From: Acetobacterium woodii DSM 1030
Lineage (GTDB): Bacteria; Bacillota; Clostridia; Eubacteriales; Eubacteriaceae
DNA length: 64,000 nt
Direction: 5' to 3'
Assembly: GCF_000247605.1 (NCBI RefSeq)
Contig: NC_016894.1
Location: forward strand, 2,407,732-2,471,731
Shown piece after piece: positions 43,709-52,279 of this stretch. The stretch's first letter is position 1; every line of letters starts with the position of its first letter. Below the pieces are notes generated by a model. That model was not told the origin of the DNA and did no database searches. It worked only from the letters and a program-made list of their open reading frames with translations. A program made the translations under genes and the position numbers.

Positions 43709-44569
43709 TTGGATATAGCTTTAGAAATTTGCAACCTATGTAAAAACTATGATGATTTCAGTTTACAAAATATCAATATGTCATTGGAAAAAGGAACCTT
43801 GACCGGCTTCATTGGACCTAATGGTGCCGGAAAAACGACCACGATTAATAACATCCTGAATATTATTAAACCAGATAATGGAAAAATCACGATTTTAGGT
43901 ATGGATAGCATTACCAATGATTTAGAAATTAAGTCAAAGCTCGGCATCGTTCTTGATGATGGGCATTTTTACGAAGATTTAACCCTACAAAAAATGAAAA
44001 GTCTGATTGCACCCATGTACCCGACATGGAATGATCATGATTATCAGTTTTATATGAAAAAATTTAAACTACCGGAGCAAAAAAAGATTAAAAACTTATC
44101 TAGAGGTATGAAAATGAAATACGCGCTTGTACTAGCCCTTTCGCATGGTGCAAAGCTTTTTATTCTGGACGAGCCAACATCGGGCCTTGATCCATTGGTA
44201 AGGAGCGAATTGCTGGAAATTCTCAAAGATCTCGTCTGTGAAAATCATAAAACAGTTTTGATGTCAACACATATCACATCTGATCTTGATAAAATCGCCG
44301 ACTATTTGTTTTTCATCTTTGGCGGTAAAATTATTCTGCACGGACAGAAAGATGAATTAAAAGAACAACACGCCATTGTAAAAGGCAATCCTGCCGTATT
44401 ATTGCCAGAGCTTGAAAATCATTTTATCGGAATAAACAAATCCAACTATGGTTTTGAAGGACTGACCGCTAACAAGGCGATACTCAAAAAGCTACTACCT
44501 AACGAAACAGTCTATGAAGTCCCTACGATCGAAGAGCTGATGCTCTATTACACAAGGAGGCACCAATAA
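43709..44569 (+). CDS. ABC transporter ATP-binding protein
   Basis: A 286-residue ATPase with Walker A GPNGAGKTTT (about 35-44), signature LSRGMKMKYAL (about 130), Walker B LFILDEPTSGLDP and the H-loop STHIT. It begins at TTG with GGAGG eight bases upstream. It belongs to the YtrB-type group next to GntR regulators. The C-terminal 70 residues form an extra domain. Its permease partner follows with a one-base overlap (TAATG). Confidence 0.93.
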   Translation: MDIALEICNLCKNYDDFSLQNINMSLEKGTLTGFIGPNGAGKTTTINNILNIIKPDNGKITILGMDSITNDLEIKSKLGIVLDDGHFYEDLTLQKMKSLIAPMYPTWNDHDYQFYMKKFKLPEQKKIKNLSRGMKMKYALVLALSHGAKLFILDEPTSGLDPLVRSELLEILKDLVCENHKTVLMSTHITSDLDKIADYLFFIFGGKIILHGQKDELKEQHAIVKGNPAVLLPELENHFIGINKSNYGFEGLTANKAILKKLLPNETVYEVPTIEELMLYYTRRHQ

Positions 44570-45210
44570 TGCACTCAAATTTTCTTAATTTCACCAAAAT
44601 GCAAATTGTCGCATTAAGTCAAATTGTTTGGTTACAGCTACTTTGTATTGTGTTATACCCGATGTTTTTTAGTCAAATTAATGTAGCTAATGATTTTGTA
44701 AATATCATTACTTACGCGATGGGATTATTAATGTTATCCTATTTATTGCTGCGGAATTTTGCATTTAATGATGAAAAATATCAGACGAAATTATTGTTTG
44801 GTATCCTCCCCGTCAAAGCGACAACAATCATTGGCGCAAGAGGTATCATTATCTACCTGTTCTGTTTAATGGCAACGCCGCTCATTATCTTCTTTTCTAA
44901 TGTAACCCACGCGATTAAACCAGAAATGTTTGCAATTGTGCCAACACATATTCTACCGGATGGATTATTGTTAGCTTCTGTATTTCTACCCATTGAATTT
45001 TTAATATTTTATCTGTTTGAGGCGCAAAAATCCGATATTATCGGAGCCATTGCAATTTTTCCCTACATGGCGTTGATGGCGCTGTTAGAAAACTATCTGA
45101 TGAATAGTATTCTTTGGATTGTCGTCTTTATGATTGCTATTTTTATGAATATAACTTGTTTTTGGTTTTCTAATCAATTATATCATCGCAACCGCTTCAA
45201 TAAAAACTAA
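44569..45210 (+). CDS. ABC-2 type transporter permease
   Basis: A 213-residue membrane protein with about six hydrophobic segments, including IVWLQLLCIVLYPMFF near 18-33, FVNIITYAMGLLMLSYLL, GIIIYLFCLMATPLIIFF and a C-terminal IFPYMALMALLENYLM. LLFGILPVKATTIIGARGII is the loop typical of YtrC/D-like ABC-2 permeases. It pairs with the preceding ATPase. The substrate is unknown; related operons respond to cell-wall antibiotics in Firmicutes. Confidence 0.82.
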   Translation: MHSNFLNFTKMQIVALSQIVWLQLLCIVLYPMFFSQINVANDFVNIITYAMGLLMLSYLLLRNFAFNDEKYQTKLLFGILPVKATTIIGARGIIIYLFCLMATPLIIFFSNVTHAIKPEMFAIVPTHILPDGLLLASVFLPIEFLIFYLFEAQKSDIIGAIAIFPYMALMALLENYLMNSILWIVVFMIAIFMNITCFWFSNQLYHRNRFNKN

Positions 45211-45224
45211 CAATCGCTAACTTG

Positions 45225-45274
45225 AAAACCATGAACCTTCTTAAAAAATTACTATTGGGAAGGTTCATGGTTTT
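45225..45274. terminator. Bidirectional terminator
   Basis: Perfect 16-base arms AAAACCATGAACCTTC (45225-45240) and GAAGGTTCATGGTTTT (45259-45274), between the ABC operon and the convergent aldo/keto reductase gene. Confidence 0.9.
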
Positions 45275-45297
45275 AAAATGAGATAACCGTCAGTATT

Positions 45298-46492
45298 TTA
45301 GAGTTTCATAAATCGTTTAATCAAAAACCGGGTGGGCTTGTAATAAAAACCTTCCATGGTTTTAGCAACGGTTACTAACTCTTCTCTTATCTTTATATTC
45401 TGCGGACAATGGCTTTCACATTTTCCGCATTTTGAACAGAGGGAAGCATTACTCGTTTTACTTTTAACACTGGTTTGCATAATATATTTGCTCAGTGCTG
45501 CTGTTTTACCTTCAATTTCGCGATCATTATAGGTTGAAAAACAGGTGGGAATGTCAACTCCTTTAGGACATGGCATGCAATAATTGCAGCCGGTTAGGAC
45601 ATGGCATGCAATAATTGCAGCCGGTACAGGGGATTTTTATCTTATCGCTTAAGATTTGCGTGACATGCTTAAATAATTCAAAGTCAGCAGCAGTAAAGCT
45701 ATTAGCTTCCATTTCTGACGCAACTTTGATATTTTCTTCAACCATCGCTTGTGAGTTCATGCCCGACAAAACGACGGTGACTTCAGGATGATTCCAAATC
45801 CAGCGAAAGGCCCACTCCGCCGGTGAACGTTTCACATCAGCATTATCCCAAACCTTGTAAACCGCTTTCGGTAAATTGGTGACCAGTTTGCCTCCTCTTA
45901 AAGGTTCCATAATCATCACCGGCAGCCCCTTAGCGGCTGCATATTCCAGTCCTTCTTTTCCCGCTTGTTTATGTTCATCCAGAAAATTAAACTGAATCAT
46001 ACAAAATTCCCAATCGTAGACATCAACCAGCTTTATAAATTCGTCTCGACCACCATGGTATGAAAAACCAATATTGATAATTTGACCCGCTTGCTTTTTT
46101 TCTTCGATCCATTTTAAAATCCCCAATTCGACAAGTCTTGTCCAAATGTTCACATCGGTAAGCATGTGCATAAAATAATAATCAATATGATCAGTTTGCA
46201 GCCGTTCCAATTCCGCATTAAAAATTTTATCCAAATCTTCATATTTTTTTATTAAATATGGCGGCATTTTGGTGGCTATTTTGACTCGATCACGATAACC
46301 TTTTGCCAACACCCGACCCAAAATTGCTTCGCTTTTGGGATAAATATAAGCCGTGTCAAAATAATTGACGCCATTTTCAATCGCGTAAATAATTTGGTTT
46401 TCAACCTCTTTTTCATCTTTGGCAAAACGCATACAGCCAAATCCCAAGGCTGAAAGTTTGTCACCATTTTTAGGATTAATCCGATATTTCAT
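45298..46492 (-). pseudogene. Aldo/keto reductase with ferredoxin tail, frameshifted by a tandem duplication
   Basis: The N-terminal frame (45563-46492) is a typical aldo/keto reductase: GFGCMRFAK, GVNYFDTAYIYPKSE with the catalytic aspartate/tyrosine, then TDHIDYYFMHML. It ends in CTGCNYCMPCP before running out of frame. The second frame (from 45576 down to 45298) starts MPCPKGVDIPTCFSTYN and has CSKCGKCESHCPQNI. Joined across the duplicated block, the two give CTGCNYCMPCPKGVDIP, the usual ferredoxin-like end of this family. So one gene was broken by a 31-bp insertion. An in-frame start exists for the second part, so a short fragment could still be made. Confidence 0.92.
45563..45625. repeat. 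Exact 31-bp tandem duplication
   Basis: Copy 1 is at 45564-45594 and copy 2 at 45595-45625, identical base for base, with one further matching base on the left. It lies in the ferredoxin part of the aldo/keto reductase gene and shifts the frame (31 is not a multiple of 3). Loss of one copy restores the normal protein. Confidence 0.95.
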
Positions 46493-46599
46493 TTTTTACT
46501 ACTCCTTCATTTTTTATATTTGTGTATTTATGTTCCTGCTAATTCGACAATAAATTTAAATTGGCACCAGTCTAAATTGCTTTTTCACAAGCTATCTGG

Positions 46600-46631
46600 A
46601 CCTATAGATGACTATTTAGTCATCTATAGGT
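46600..46631. promoter_or_regulatory. Perfect 32-bp palindrome, candidate TetR operator
   Basis: ACCTATAGATGACTA, TT, TAGTCATCTATAGGT is a perfect inverted repeat in the promoter region of the reductase gene and just past the stop of tetR. Its core TGACTATTTAGTCA (46609-46622) matches TGACTACTCAGTCA (47242-47255) in the tetR promoter at 12 of 14 positions. It has no T-tract on the minus strand, so it is unlikely to be a terminator. Confidence 0.72.
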
Positions 46632-46638
46632 AAAAAAA

Positions 46639-47199
46639 TTAGTTTTTAATACTATCCCAAAGAAAACTGAATGATGTTTCTAGAAAGTCATCATCTCCCG
46701 CCAAACTGGGATTATCGATAAAATAATAGGTGTTTGCATTCATGATGCTCATTAGTAAACTACTCATATAATCCAGATTAACATTTTTAATAATTTCCTG
46801 CTCAATTCCCTCAGACATTAAAGCCATGATTTTTTTAAATTTGCTTACCCCTTCTTTACGGGTGTTCTCACCGATGCAAGGCGCGTTGCAAAACTGCTGA
46901 AAAAAGAGAAATTCATCGGTATGATCAAGACTCCAAACAATATAATTAATATAAATTCGTTTTAGCTTACTTCTAAAAGTGCTCTCCTGTTCAAAACCTC
47001 TGGATAACCCATTAGTCAAAGAGTCTTTACACGACAAATAAAGAACATTGATTAGTTCTTCTTTATTTTTAAAATAATTAAATAATGTTCCGGTAGCAAC
47101 ACCTGCTTCCTTAGTGATTCGAGCAGTTGGAGTATTATCAAAACCATATTGATTAAAAAGTTCTAATGCCGCTTTTAATATTTTTTCTCGTTTATCCAT
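46639..47199 (-). CDS. TetR-family transcriptional regulator
   Basis: A 186-residue repressor. The N-terminal DNA-binding helices DKREKILKAALELFNQYGFD and TPTARITKEAGVATGTLFNY are standard TetR. The C-terminal ligand domain contains SLDHTDEFLFFQQF and ends in SFLWDSIKN. Matching palindromic cores lie in its own promoter and in that of the adjacent reductase gene, so it probably represses both. GGAGGC precedes the start. Confidence 0.92.
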   Translation of the reverse strand: MDKREKILKAALELFNQYGFDNTPTARITKEAGVATGTLFNYFKNKEELINVLYLSCKDSLTNGLSRGFEQESTFRSKLKRIYINYIVWSLDHTDEFLFFQQFCNAPCIGENTRKEGVSKFKKIMALMSEGIEQEIIKNVNLDYMSSLLMSIMNANTYYFIDNPSLAGDDDFLETSFSFLWDSIKN

Positions 47200-47227
47200 T
47201 CTTTGCCTCCTGAACCTGTTAAAATTG

Positions 47228-47256
47228 ATTATATAGCAAAATGACTACTCAGTCAA
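47228..47256 (-). promoter_or_regulatory. tetR promoter with overlapping operator
   Basis: On the minus strand TTGACT (47251-47256), a 17-base spacer and TATAAT (47228-47233). The palindromic core TGACTACTCAGTCA (47242-47255) covers the -35 box and part of the spacer, as expected for autorepression. Confidence 0.8.
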
Positions 47257-47424
47257 TATCATTATTAAAAATTAGTCACAAAAAAATCAACTGCAAGACT
47301 AAGTCTCAGCGTTGATTTCCCTGGTTGTGCTCTTATTCGTCTTGATCAACTAAAGTACTCGTCCATTATTAGAGACGTCAGTCGCTCCATTTTGTCTGAA
47401 CATATCCGTAATATCTACAAAACG

Positions 47425-48378
47425 CTACTGTTTATTTTTGACTTTTAACTTAACTTTATTGCCATCCACAGATATTTCGTCAATACTTCTTAAAAAGCTT
47501 GAAAACCGACTGTATCCATAATCTTTTAAATTAAAATGACTATGTTTCGTTTTCAATGCGTTATGTATTATCGATAAATTGCCAATAGTACCACGGTTAC
47601 TTTTTATAATCTCTAATATTTCGTTTTTAACAGTGATAAAATCAACGTCATTTTTCATTTTCACAAAAAAAGATCCCTCTTTTTCTTCAATTTGAATTTT
47701 AGGAAATTCTTCACGAATAAAAACATTAAGTTTCGTATAGCCATAATTTCTAACATCAAAATCAGTAAATAGTTTGCCTAACGATGACCCGACTTCACCA
47801 AGCGTAAGGCAATCTGATTCGGTAATCATATTTAATATTGATTCCTGGATTTGACTAATCGGGGTGACATTTGATTCCATTGACTCGATTATTTTAGCGT
47901 TTTTTTCATTTTGTACCGCCGCTTTGGTCTCTTCGACCTTTGGTTCATCTGAGGCAATCAAATCGAGATGAACAAATTTATTACAGGCTTTGGTAAGTGC
48001 AATTGGAGTTTTTGATTCACCCATGCCAATGACATAAGCTTGCGATTCTCTTAATCGCATCGCTAGTTTTGTAAAATCGCTGTCACTGGTTACAATGCAA
48101 AAAACATCGATGTTATGACCATAAAGTATGTCCATTGCATCGATAACCATTGCCATATCAGTCGCATTTTTTCCTTTTGTATAATCAAATTGCTGAATTG
48201 GTTGAATTGAATATTCTAACAATACATCTTCATTCCATCCATAAGTTCTTTTCCAATTACCATAAATTCTTCTAATAGACACTGTTCCAAAAGCATTTAG
48301 TTCATCAAATATGCTTTTAACATATTTTGCACTGACATTATCAACGTCAATTAGCAATGCTATGTTACTGTCACTCAT
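47425..48378 (-). CDS. NYN-domain protein with two LOTUS (OST-HTH) domains
   Basis: A 317-residue protein. Residues 1-150 are a NYN/LabA-like PIN-fold nuclease: ALLIDVDNVS, GKNATDMAMVIDAMDILYG, CIVTSDSDFTKLAMRLRE, each carrying the conserved acidic residues. Two C-terminal winged modules follow: about 175-240 (LGKLFTDFDVRNYGYTKLNV) and about 243-315 (FNLKDYGYSRFSSFLRSI). Both end with the GYxxxxxF pattern of LOTUS/OST-HTH RNA-binding domains. The order resembles eukaryotic MARF1. A role in RNA cleavage is likely, but the target is unknown. No mobile or toxin partner is adjacent. Confidence 0.88.
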   Translation of the reverse strand: MSDSNIALLIDVDNVSAKYVKSIFDELNAFGTVSIRRIYGNWKRTYGWNEDVLLEYSIQPIQQFDYTKGKNATDMAMVIDAMDILYGHNIDVFCIVTSDSDFTKLAMRLRESQAYVIGMGESKTPIALTKACNKFVHLDLIASDEPKVEETKAAVQNEKNAKIIESMESNVTPISQIQESILNMITESDCLTLGEVGSSLGKLFTDFDVRNYGYTKLNVFIREEFPKIQIEEKEGSFFVKMKNDVDFITVKNEILEIIKSNRGTIGNLSIIHNALKTKHSHFNLKDYGYSRFSSFLRSIDEISVDGNKVKLKVKNKQ

Positions 48379-48639
48379 AAAAATTTCCTTCCTTTTATTT
48401 ATTTTAGAATTAATTAATTATTTTTTGCTTTCATCTGGTCCAAATATCTTTGATCTTTGATCTTTGATCCTGCTCGATAAATAAACGATACCTCGTTTAA
48501 TTGCTGAGGCCTTTAATTCACCCGTTATCTGTTTGTCTTAACATACCCTTTAATGCCCACATATTATCAAATGATTCCTAAACAGCTTCATTTTCCAGAT
48601 TTTTAAATAAAAACTCCATAATGTCACGTTTACTTTAAA

Positions 48640-49401
48640 TTATTTAAAATCGACTTGCTTTTTCATACTCCAGACAGCCAAAACCGCGATTACTTCAGCC
48701 AGTCCATTTTTTACAAGACTTACCTTGACCGGATAAAAAAATTTTGGTTTATCGTTGTAAAATTGGTAATCCGCCGGTAAATTTTGTTCTGATAAACTTG
48801 CCATTTTTTTAAAGATTTTAAACCAAATCAAATTTCCTAAATCAGGACGAATTTTTTGTTTATCGATCATCGCACGATAAAACTTTTTAGCGCTTTTTTC
48901 AATCGCCTGATCGGTCTGATTTCGATATTTAAGGGTCGTTTCCCAAGGGGTTGTGGTTATTTTCAATTCACAAATTTTGCGGCTGCCGCCAAGGTTCATG
49001 GTAAGGGCTTTAATTACTTTTCCCAAACCAGAACCGCCGTTAGCAACCAGCATCAGAGACTGATTAAAAAACTTCGGCCGATGTAAGCTATAGGCAAACC
49101 GATCCATAAAGTTTTTCATCAAACCACTGACATTTTGGGTATAACCGGGTGAACTAAGAATAATTCCATCCGCACTCAGCATTTCTGTCTCAATGGATTT
49201 CCGGTCATCTTGCAACGGGCAAAAACTTTCACCTTTGGCAATACAAGCAAAACAACCAATACAGGGCTGCAAATTGACATCTTTTAAAAAGATATACTGA
49301 AAATCAATGTCCCCCCATCGTTTTAATGCCATTTCGATTTTTTGAACAATCTGGTAACCTTTCCCCTTATGGGGACTCCCCATAATTGCGATAATTTTCA
49401 T
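48640..49401 (-). CDS. Flavodoxin-family NAD(P)H-dependent oxidoreductase with Fe-S-type cysteines
   Basis: I chose the ATG at 49401 (MKIIAIMGSPHKG) because GGAGG lies 8 bases before it; an ATG five codons upstream overlaps that site. The product is 253 residues. GSPHKGKG is the FMN phosphate loop, and CIGCFACIAKGESFCPLQDD (about 53-72) is the compact cysteine motif of iron-sulfur flavoproteins. SPGYTQNVSGLMKNFMDRF and ANGGSGLGKVI complete the fold. It is a likely electron carrier or quinone/flavin reductase. It stands alone. Confidence 0.88.
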   Translation of the reverse strand: MKIIAIMGSPHKGKGYQIVQKIEMALKRWGDIDFQYIFLKDVNLQPCIGCFACIAKGESFCPLQDDRKSIETEMLSADGIILSSPGYTQNVSGLMKNFMDRFAYSLHRPKFFNQSLMLVANGGSGLGKVIKALTMNLGGSRKICELKITTTPWETTLKYRNQTDQAIEKSAKKFYRAMIDKQKIRPDLGNLIWFKIFKKMASLSEQNLPADYQFYNDKPKFFYPVKVSLVKNGLAEVIAVLAVWSMKKQVDFK

Positions 49402-49545
49402 CAGTTTGACCTCCAAAAGCTAATGTTAGCGTATTTTTATTATTAGTATCACCTTTTTACCAAAGAATTATATTTAAAAGCAAAATACAGTAGTGTATAA
49501 TAAACTGGTTATTAAACAATTAAGTGCATAATTGGGAGGACTTAC

Positions 49546-50706
49546 ATGACGCACATATATAAAAAATCGACTTTTGATAAAAACTTACCAGATTCGACAC
49601 TTATTCAAATCCGTAAAAATATCAACGCCATTAATTTTAAACGGCTTACCTACTTTTTTATTGCGATGCTTGTTATTGAACCTTTTATTATCGCGCTTTT
49701 TGATATTCAGGGGATGTTGCAAATAGACTCACAAAAAAACTGGGTATATATCAGCTATTTTATTATTCACTCACTGTTATGGTTTCTTTCGTTGATCTGG
49801 ATCTTGGCGAGACGCTTTCTTCAAAACCGATGCAACGAAAATTGTCATCTGATTGCGATAGGTGCCGCATTGGTGCTCGTTTTATTGGCTATGGTCAATG
49901 GACTCGATCAATTAAAAGAAATCGGCATAACCGTATATATTGCTTATGTTCTAATGTTTGGCATTGCACTGCTGTTTACTTTTCCAACTAACCTGTTCGT
50001 TATTTTGCCATCTTATATTGTCTTTGTGTTTGGAATACTTCTATTCCAAGCTAATCCAGATGATAAAGTAAGCAGCATCACCAATGGTTCGATTTTCTTT
50101 TTAGCAGTGATTGTCATTTCCTCCTATCTTTATCAGACTTATTTTGAAAATTCCCTTTATACATTGGAATTAAAAATTGCCAATGAGAAACTCAATTATT
50201 TGTCAACTCATGATAGTCTGACAGGGCTTTTGAATCGATTCGAATTTGAAAATCAATTGTCACTGTTAAATCAGGCTACTTCACAAAAAGTAGCTTTAAT
50301 CCTTTTAGATGTTGATTATTTCAAAAATGTCAATGATTGCTATGGTCATCTGATTGGCGATCAAATATTGATTGAAATTGCTAAAACAATAACAACTGTC
50401 GTTCCCATTGAATTTTTGGTTTCTCGATGGGGGGGTGAAGAATTTTTAATTGCCGGTCCGATGGAAAATATGATCGAAGCGCTATCCATGGCCGAATTAA
50501 TCAGAATCAATATTGCCCAAAAGACCTTTACTTCAGATCAAGGCAAGATCAACATAACAGCCAGTTTGGGAGTCTCGTTGATGACCGGGGATAATCCTGA
50601 CGTCTTCGAACCATATTTTAAAGAAACTGATGACTCTTTATATCGGGCCAAAGAAAAAGGCCGAAACCGTGTCGAGTCATCACAAAATCTAAATAGTAAG
50701 GAATAA
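49546..50706 (+). CDS. Membrane diguanylate cyclase (GGDEF)
   Basis: A 386-residue protein with about six hydrophobic segments in residues 37-200 (a 5-6TM sensor) and then a GGDEF domain (about 220-380). It has HDSLTGLLNRFEFENQL, ILLDVDYFKNVNDCYGHLIG with the metal aspartates, and active site GGEEF in SRWGGEEFLIAG. It should make cyclic-di-GMP; I see no clear RxxD inhibitory site. TTGGGAGGACTTAC precedes the start. It converges on an HD-GYP gene. Confidence 0.94.
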   Translation: MTHIYKKSTFDKNLPDSTLIQIRKNINAINFKRLTYFFIAMLVIEPFIIALFDIQGMLQIDSQKNWVYISYFIIHSLLWFLSLIWILARRFLQNRCNENCHLIAIGAALVLVLLAMVNGLDQLKEIGITVYIAYVLMFGIALLFTFPTNLFVILPSYIVFVFGILLFQANPDDKVSSITNGSIFFLAVIVISSYLYQTYFENSLYTLELKIANEKLNYLSTHDSLTGLLNRFEFENQLSLLNQATSQKVALILLDVDYFKNVNDCYGHLIGDQILIEIAKTITTVVPIEFLVSRWGGEEFLIAGPMENMIEALSMAELIRINIAQKTFTSDQGKINITASLGVSLMTGDNPDVFEPYFKETDDSLYRAKEKGRNRVESSQNLNSKE

Positions 50707-50773
50707 TAACCGTCATCTGGTAAATCCAACTAACCATTGTCATCCTAACAAATGAATTTGACCAAAATGATCA

Positions 50774-52057
50774 TTATGAAAAACTTTTGATTAACTGCTC
50801 CTGTTCTTGAGCCATCTCTTGATAAACATGGAAGTGCGAAACGCCATCTTGAACGGATGATTTACAGACCTCATCGATTTCATTCAAATTATTTTGAATA
50901 ATCTTAAATACTGGTTCACCGTGTTTTCCCAAATATTCGTCTTCGAGAATTTGAATTATCTGATCTGCAGGCAACCCTTTTCGGTAGGGTCGATCTTCAG
51001 AAAGCGCTGTGTAAATATCAGCATAGGATACAATGTCCATCTCCAACGAAATCCCGGTTTTAAAAAGATTCATTGGATAACCTGTTCCATCGTGGTTCTC
51101 ATGATGGCCGGAGGCCCATTCAACAATCTCCTCTAATCCCGAAATATTACCCAGAATTAAATAAGTAAAATAGGCATGGGTTCTAATATCAGCACGTTCA
51201 GTTATGGTTAGTTCTTCTTTTTTTTCGATAATCTCTGTAGCTACGGCGATTTTTCCCATGTCATGAAGCAAACCGGCAACTCTTATTTTTCGGCATTTTT
51301 CTTCAGAACAATCCATTTTTCGAGCCAGAAAATAAGCAACTTGACTTACCCCAAATGAATGGGAAATGGCAAATTTACTGCGTGAATCAATAATTCTCGA
51401 AATAGTCAGCGCAAACTCCTCTAATAAATCCATTGACATCTCAATCTCATATTCTTTAGAAATAGCAAGACCTAGAATTTTATCCATATCCCAGTTATCA
51501 AAATCCAACCAAAAGGAATCTTTCTGAGCCTGCTCTAAAAATGCGGTTATCACCTCTGGATGGAATACAGTTCCACTATATGATTGTATTTTAGTTGAAA
51601 CATCCTGCTTTTGAGCCAAAATTGAATAATTTGGTTGAACTAATATATCCATTCGATCAGCAACATGAAGAATATAGGCCTCCAATGGCACTGGACCGAA
51701 TGCCGATATATAGTGAAGATCTTGATCATAATGCCAATGGTGGTAAAATACTATTTTAGAGATATCCTGAAAAGGTGAAAATGAGGATAGCATATAGCAA
51801 CCTAAACTGCTATGAGGGAATGGATTCTCGACATCTAATTGAATTAGTAGATCACGTTCATTAACGGTAAACGCTCCAATATCATGCAATGATGCAGCGA
51901 TCACAAGGTCACTTAGTCTTTTTGCAGACAATCCCATTTGCATCCCAATATGATAAGCGGCTATCGCCGTACGACGATGATGGTTTTTAAGCAAATAATT
52001 ATAAAGATCGATGGATTTTGTAAACGATGTGATCAATTCCTTCAATGTAATATTCAT
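50774..52057 (-). CDS. Two-domain HD protein with a canonical HD-GYP motif
   Basis: I take the ATG at 52057 (MNITLKELI) because AGAGGAA precedes it. The product is about 427 residues. An N-terminal HD domain has AASLHDIGAFTVN near 80. A C-terminal HD-GYP domain has GLLHDMGKIAV near 265, GHHENHDGTGYPMN near 320-333 and SYADIYTALSEDRPYRKG. The HHExxDGxGYP motif is complete, so it should break down cyclic-di-GMP to GMP. The first HD lacks GYP and may sense. It faces the GGDEF gene, so the two give opposing activities. Confidence 0.93.
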   Translation of the reverse strand: MNITLKELITSFTKSIDLYNYLLKNHHRRTAIAAYHIGMQMGLSAKRLSDLVIAASLHDIGAFTVNERDLLIQLDVENPFPHSSLGCYMLSSFSPFQDISKIVFYHHWHYDQDLHYISAFGPVPLEAYILHVADRMDILVQPNYSILAQKQDVSTKIQSYSGTVFHPEVITAFLEQAQKDSFWLDFDNWDMDKILGLAISKEYEIEMSMDLLEEFALTISRIIDSRSKFAISHSFGVSQVAYFLARKMDCSEEKCRKIRVAGLLHDMGKIAVATEIIEKKEELTITERADIRTHAYFTYLILGNISGLEEIVEWASGHHENHDGTGYPMNLFKTGISLEMDIVSYADIYTALSEDRPYRKGLPADQIIQILEDEYLGKHGEPVFKIIQNNLNEIDEVCKSSVQDGVSHFHVYQEMAQEQEQLIKSFS

Positions 52058-52187
52058 GTATAATTCCTCTGCCAAGTCATAATTATTAATCTTTTGAAAT
52101 CATTTTCTAAAGATAGTTTACACATATCAAACAATTTCGTCAATGAATACAATTTCTACATTAAAACTCAAATTAAATTTTATCGAC

Positions 52188-52230
52188 CAAAAACGGGAAA
52201 AACCAATAAATTGGCCCTTTCCCAGTTTTA
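52188..52230 (-). terminator. Terminator of the ABC-F gene
   Basis: On the minus strand AAAACTGGGAAA, a loop of about 17 bases, then TTTCCCGTTTTT (one mismatch), about 50 bases after the stop at 52280. The tail is T-rich. Confidence 0.78.
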
Positions 52231-52279
52231 CTTTCGATCTAATAATTTAAGAACACCCTAATCGATCCGTTACGGATGA

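Noticed and set aside
47285-47320. Inverted repeat AAATCAAC/GTTGATTT upstream of tetR
   Set aside because: Only 8-base arms with a long loop and no T-tract; weaker than the TetR sites close by.
48448-48468. Three tandem copies of CTTTGAT
   Set aside because: A short microsatellite in an intergenic gap with no link to a gene start; too short to interpret.
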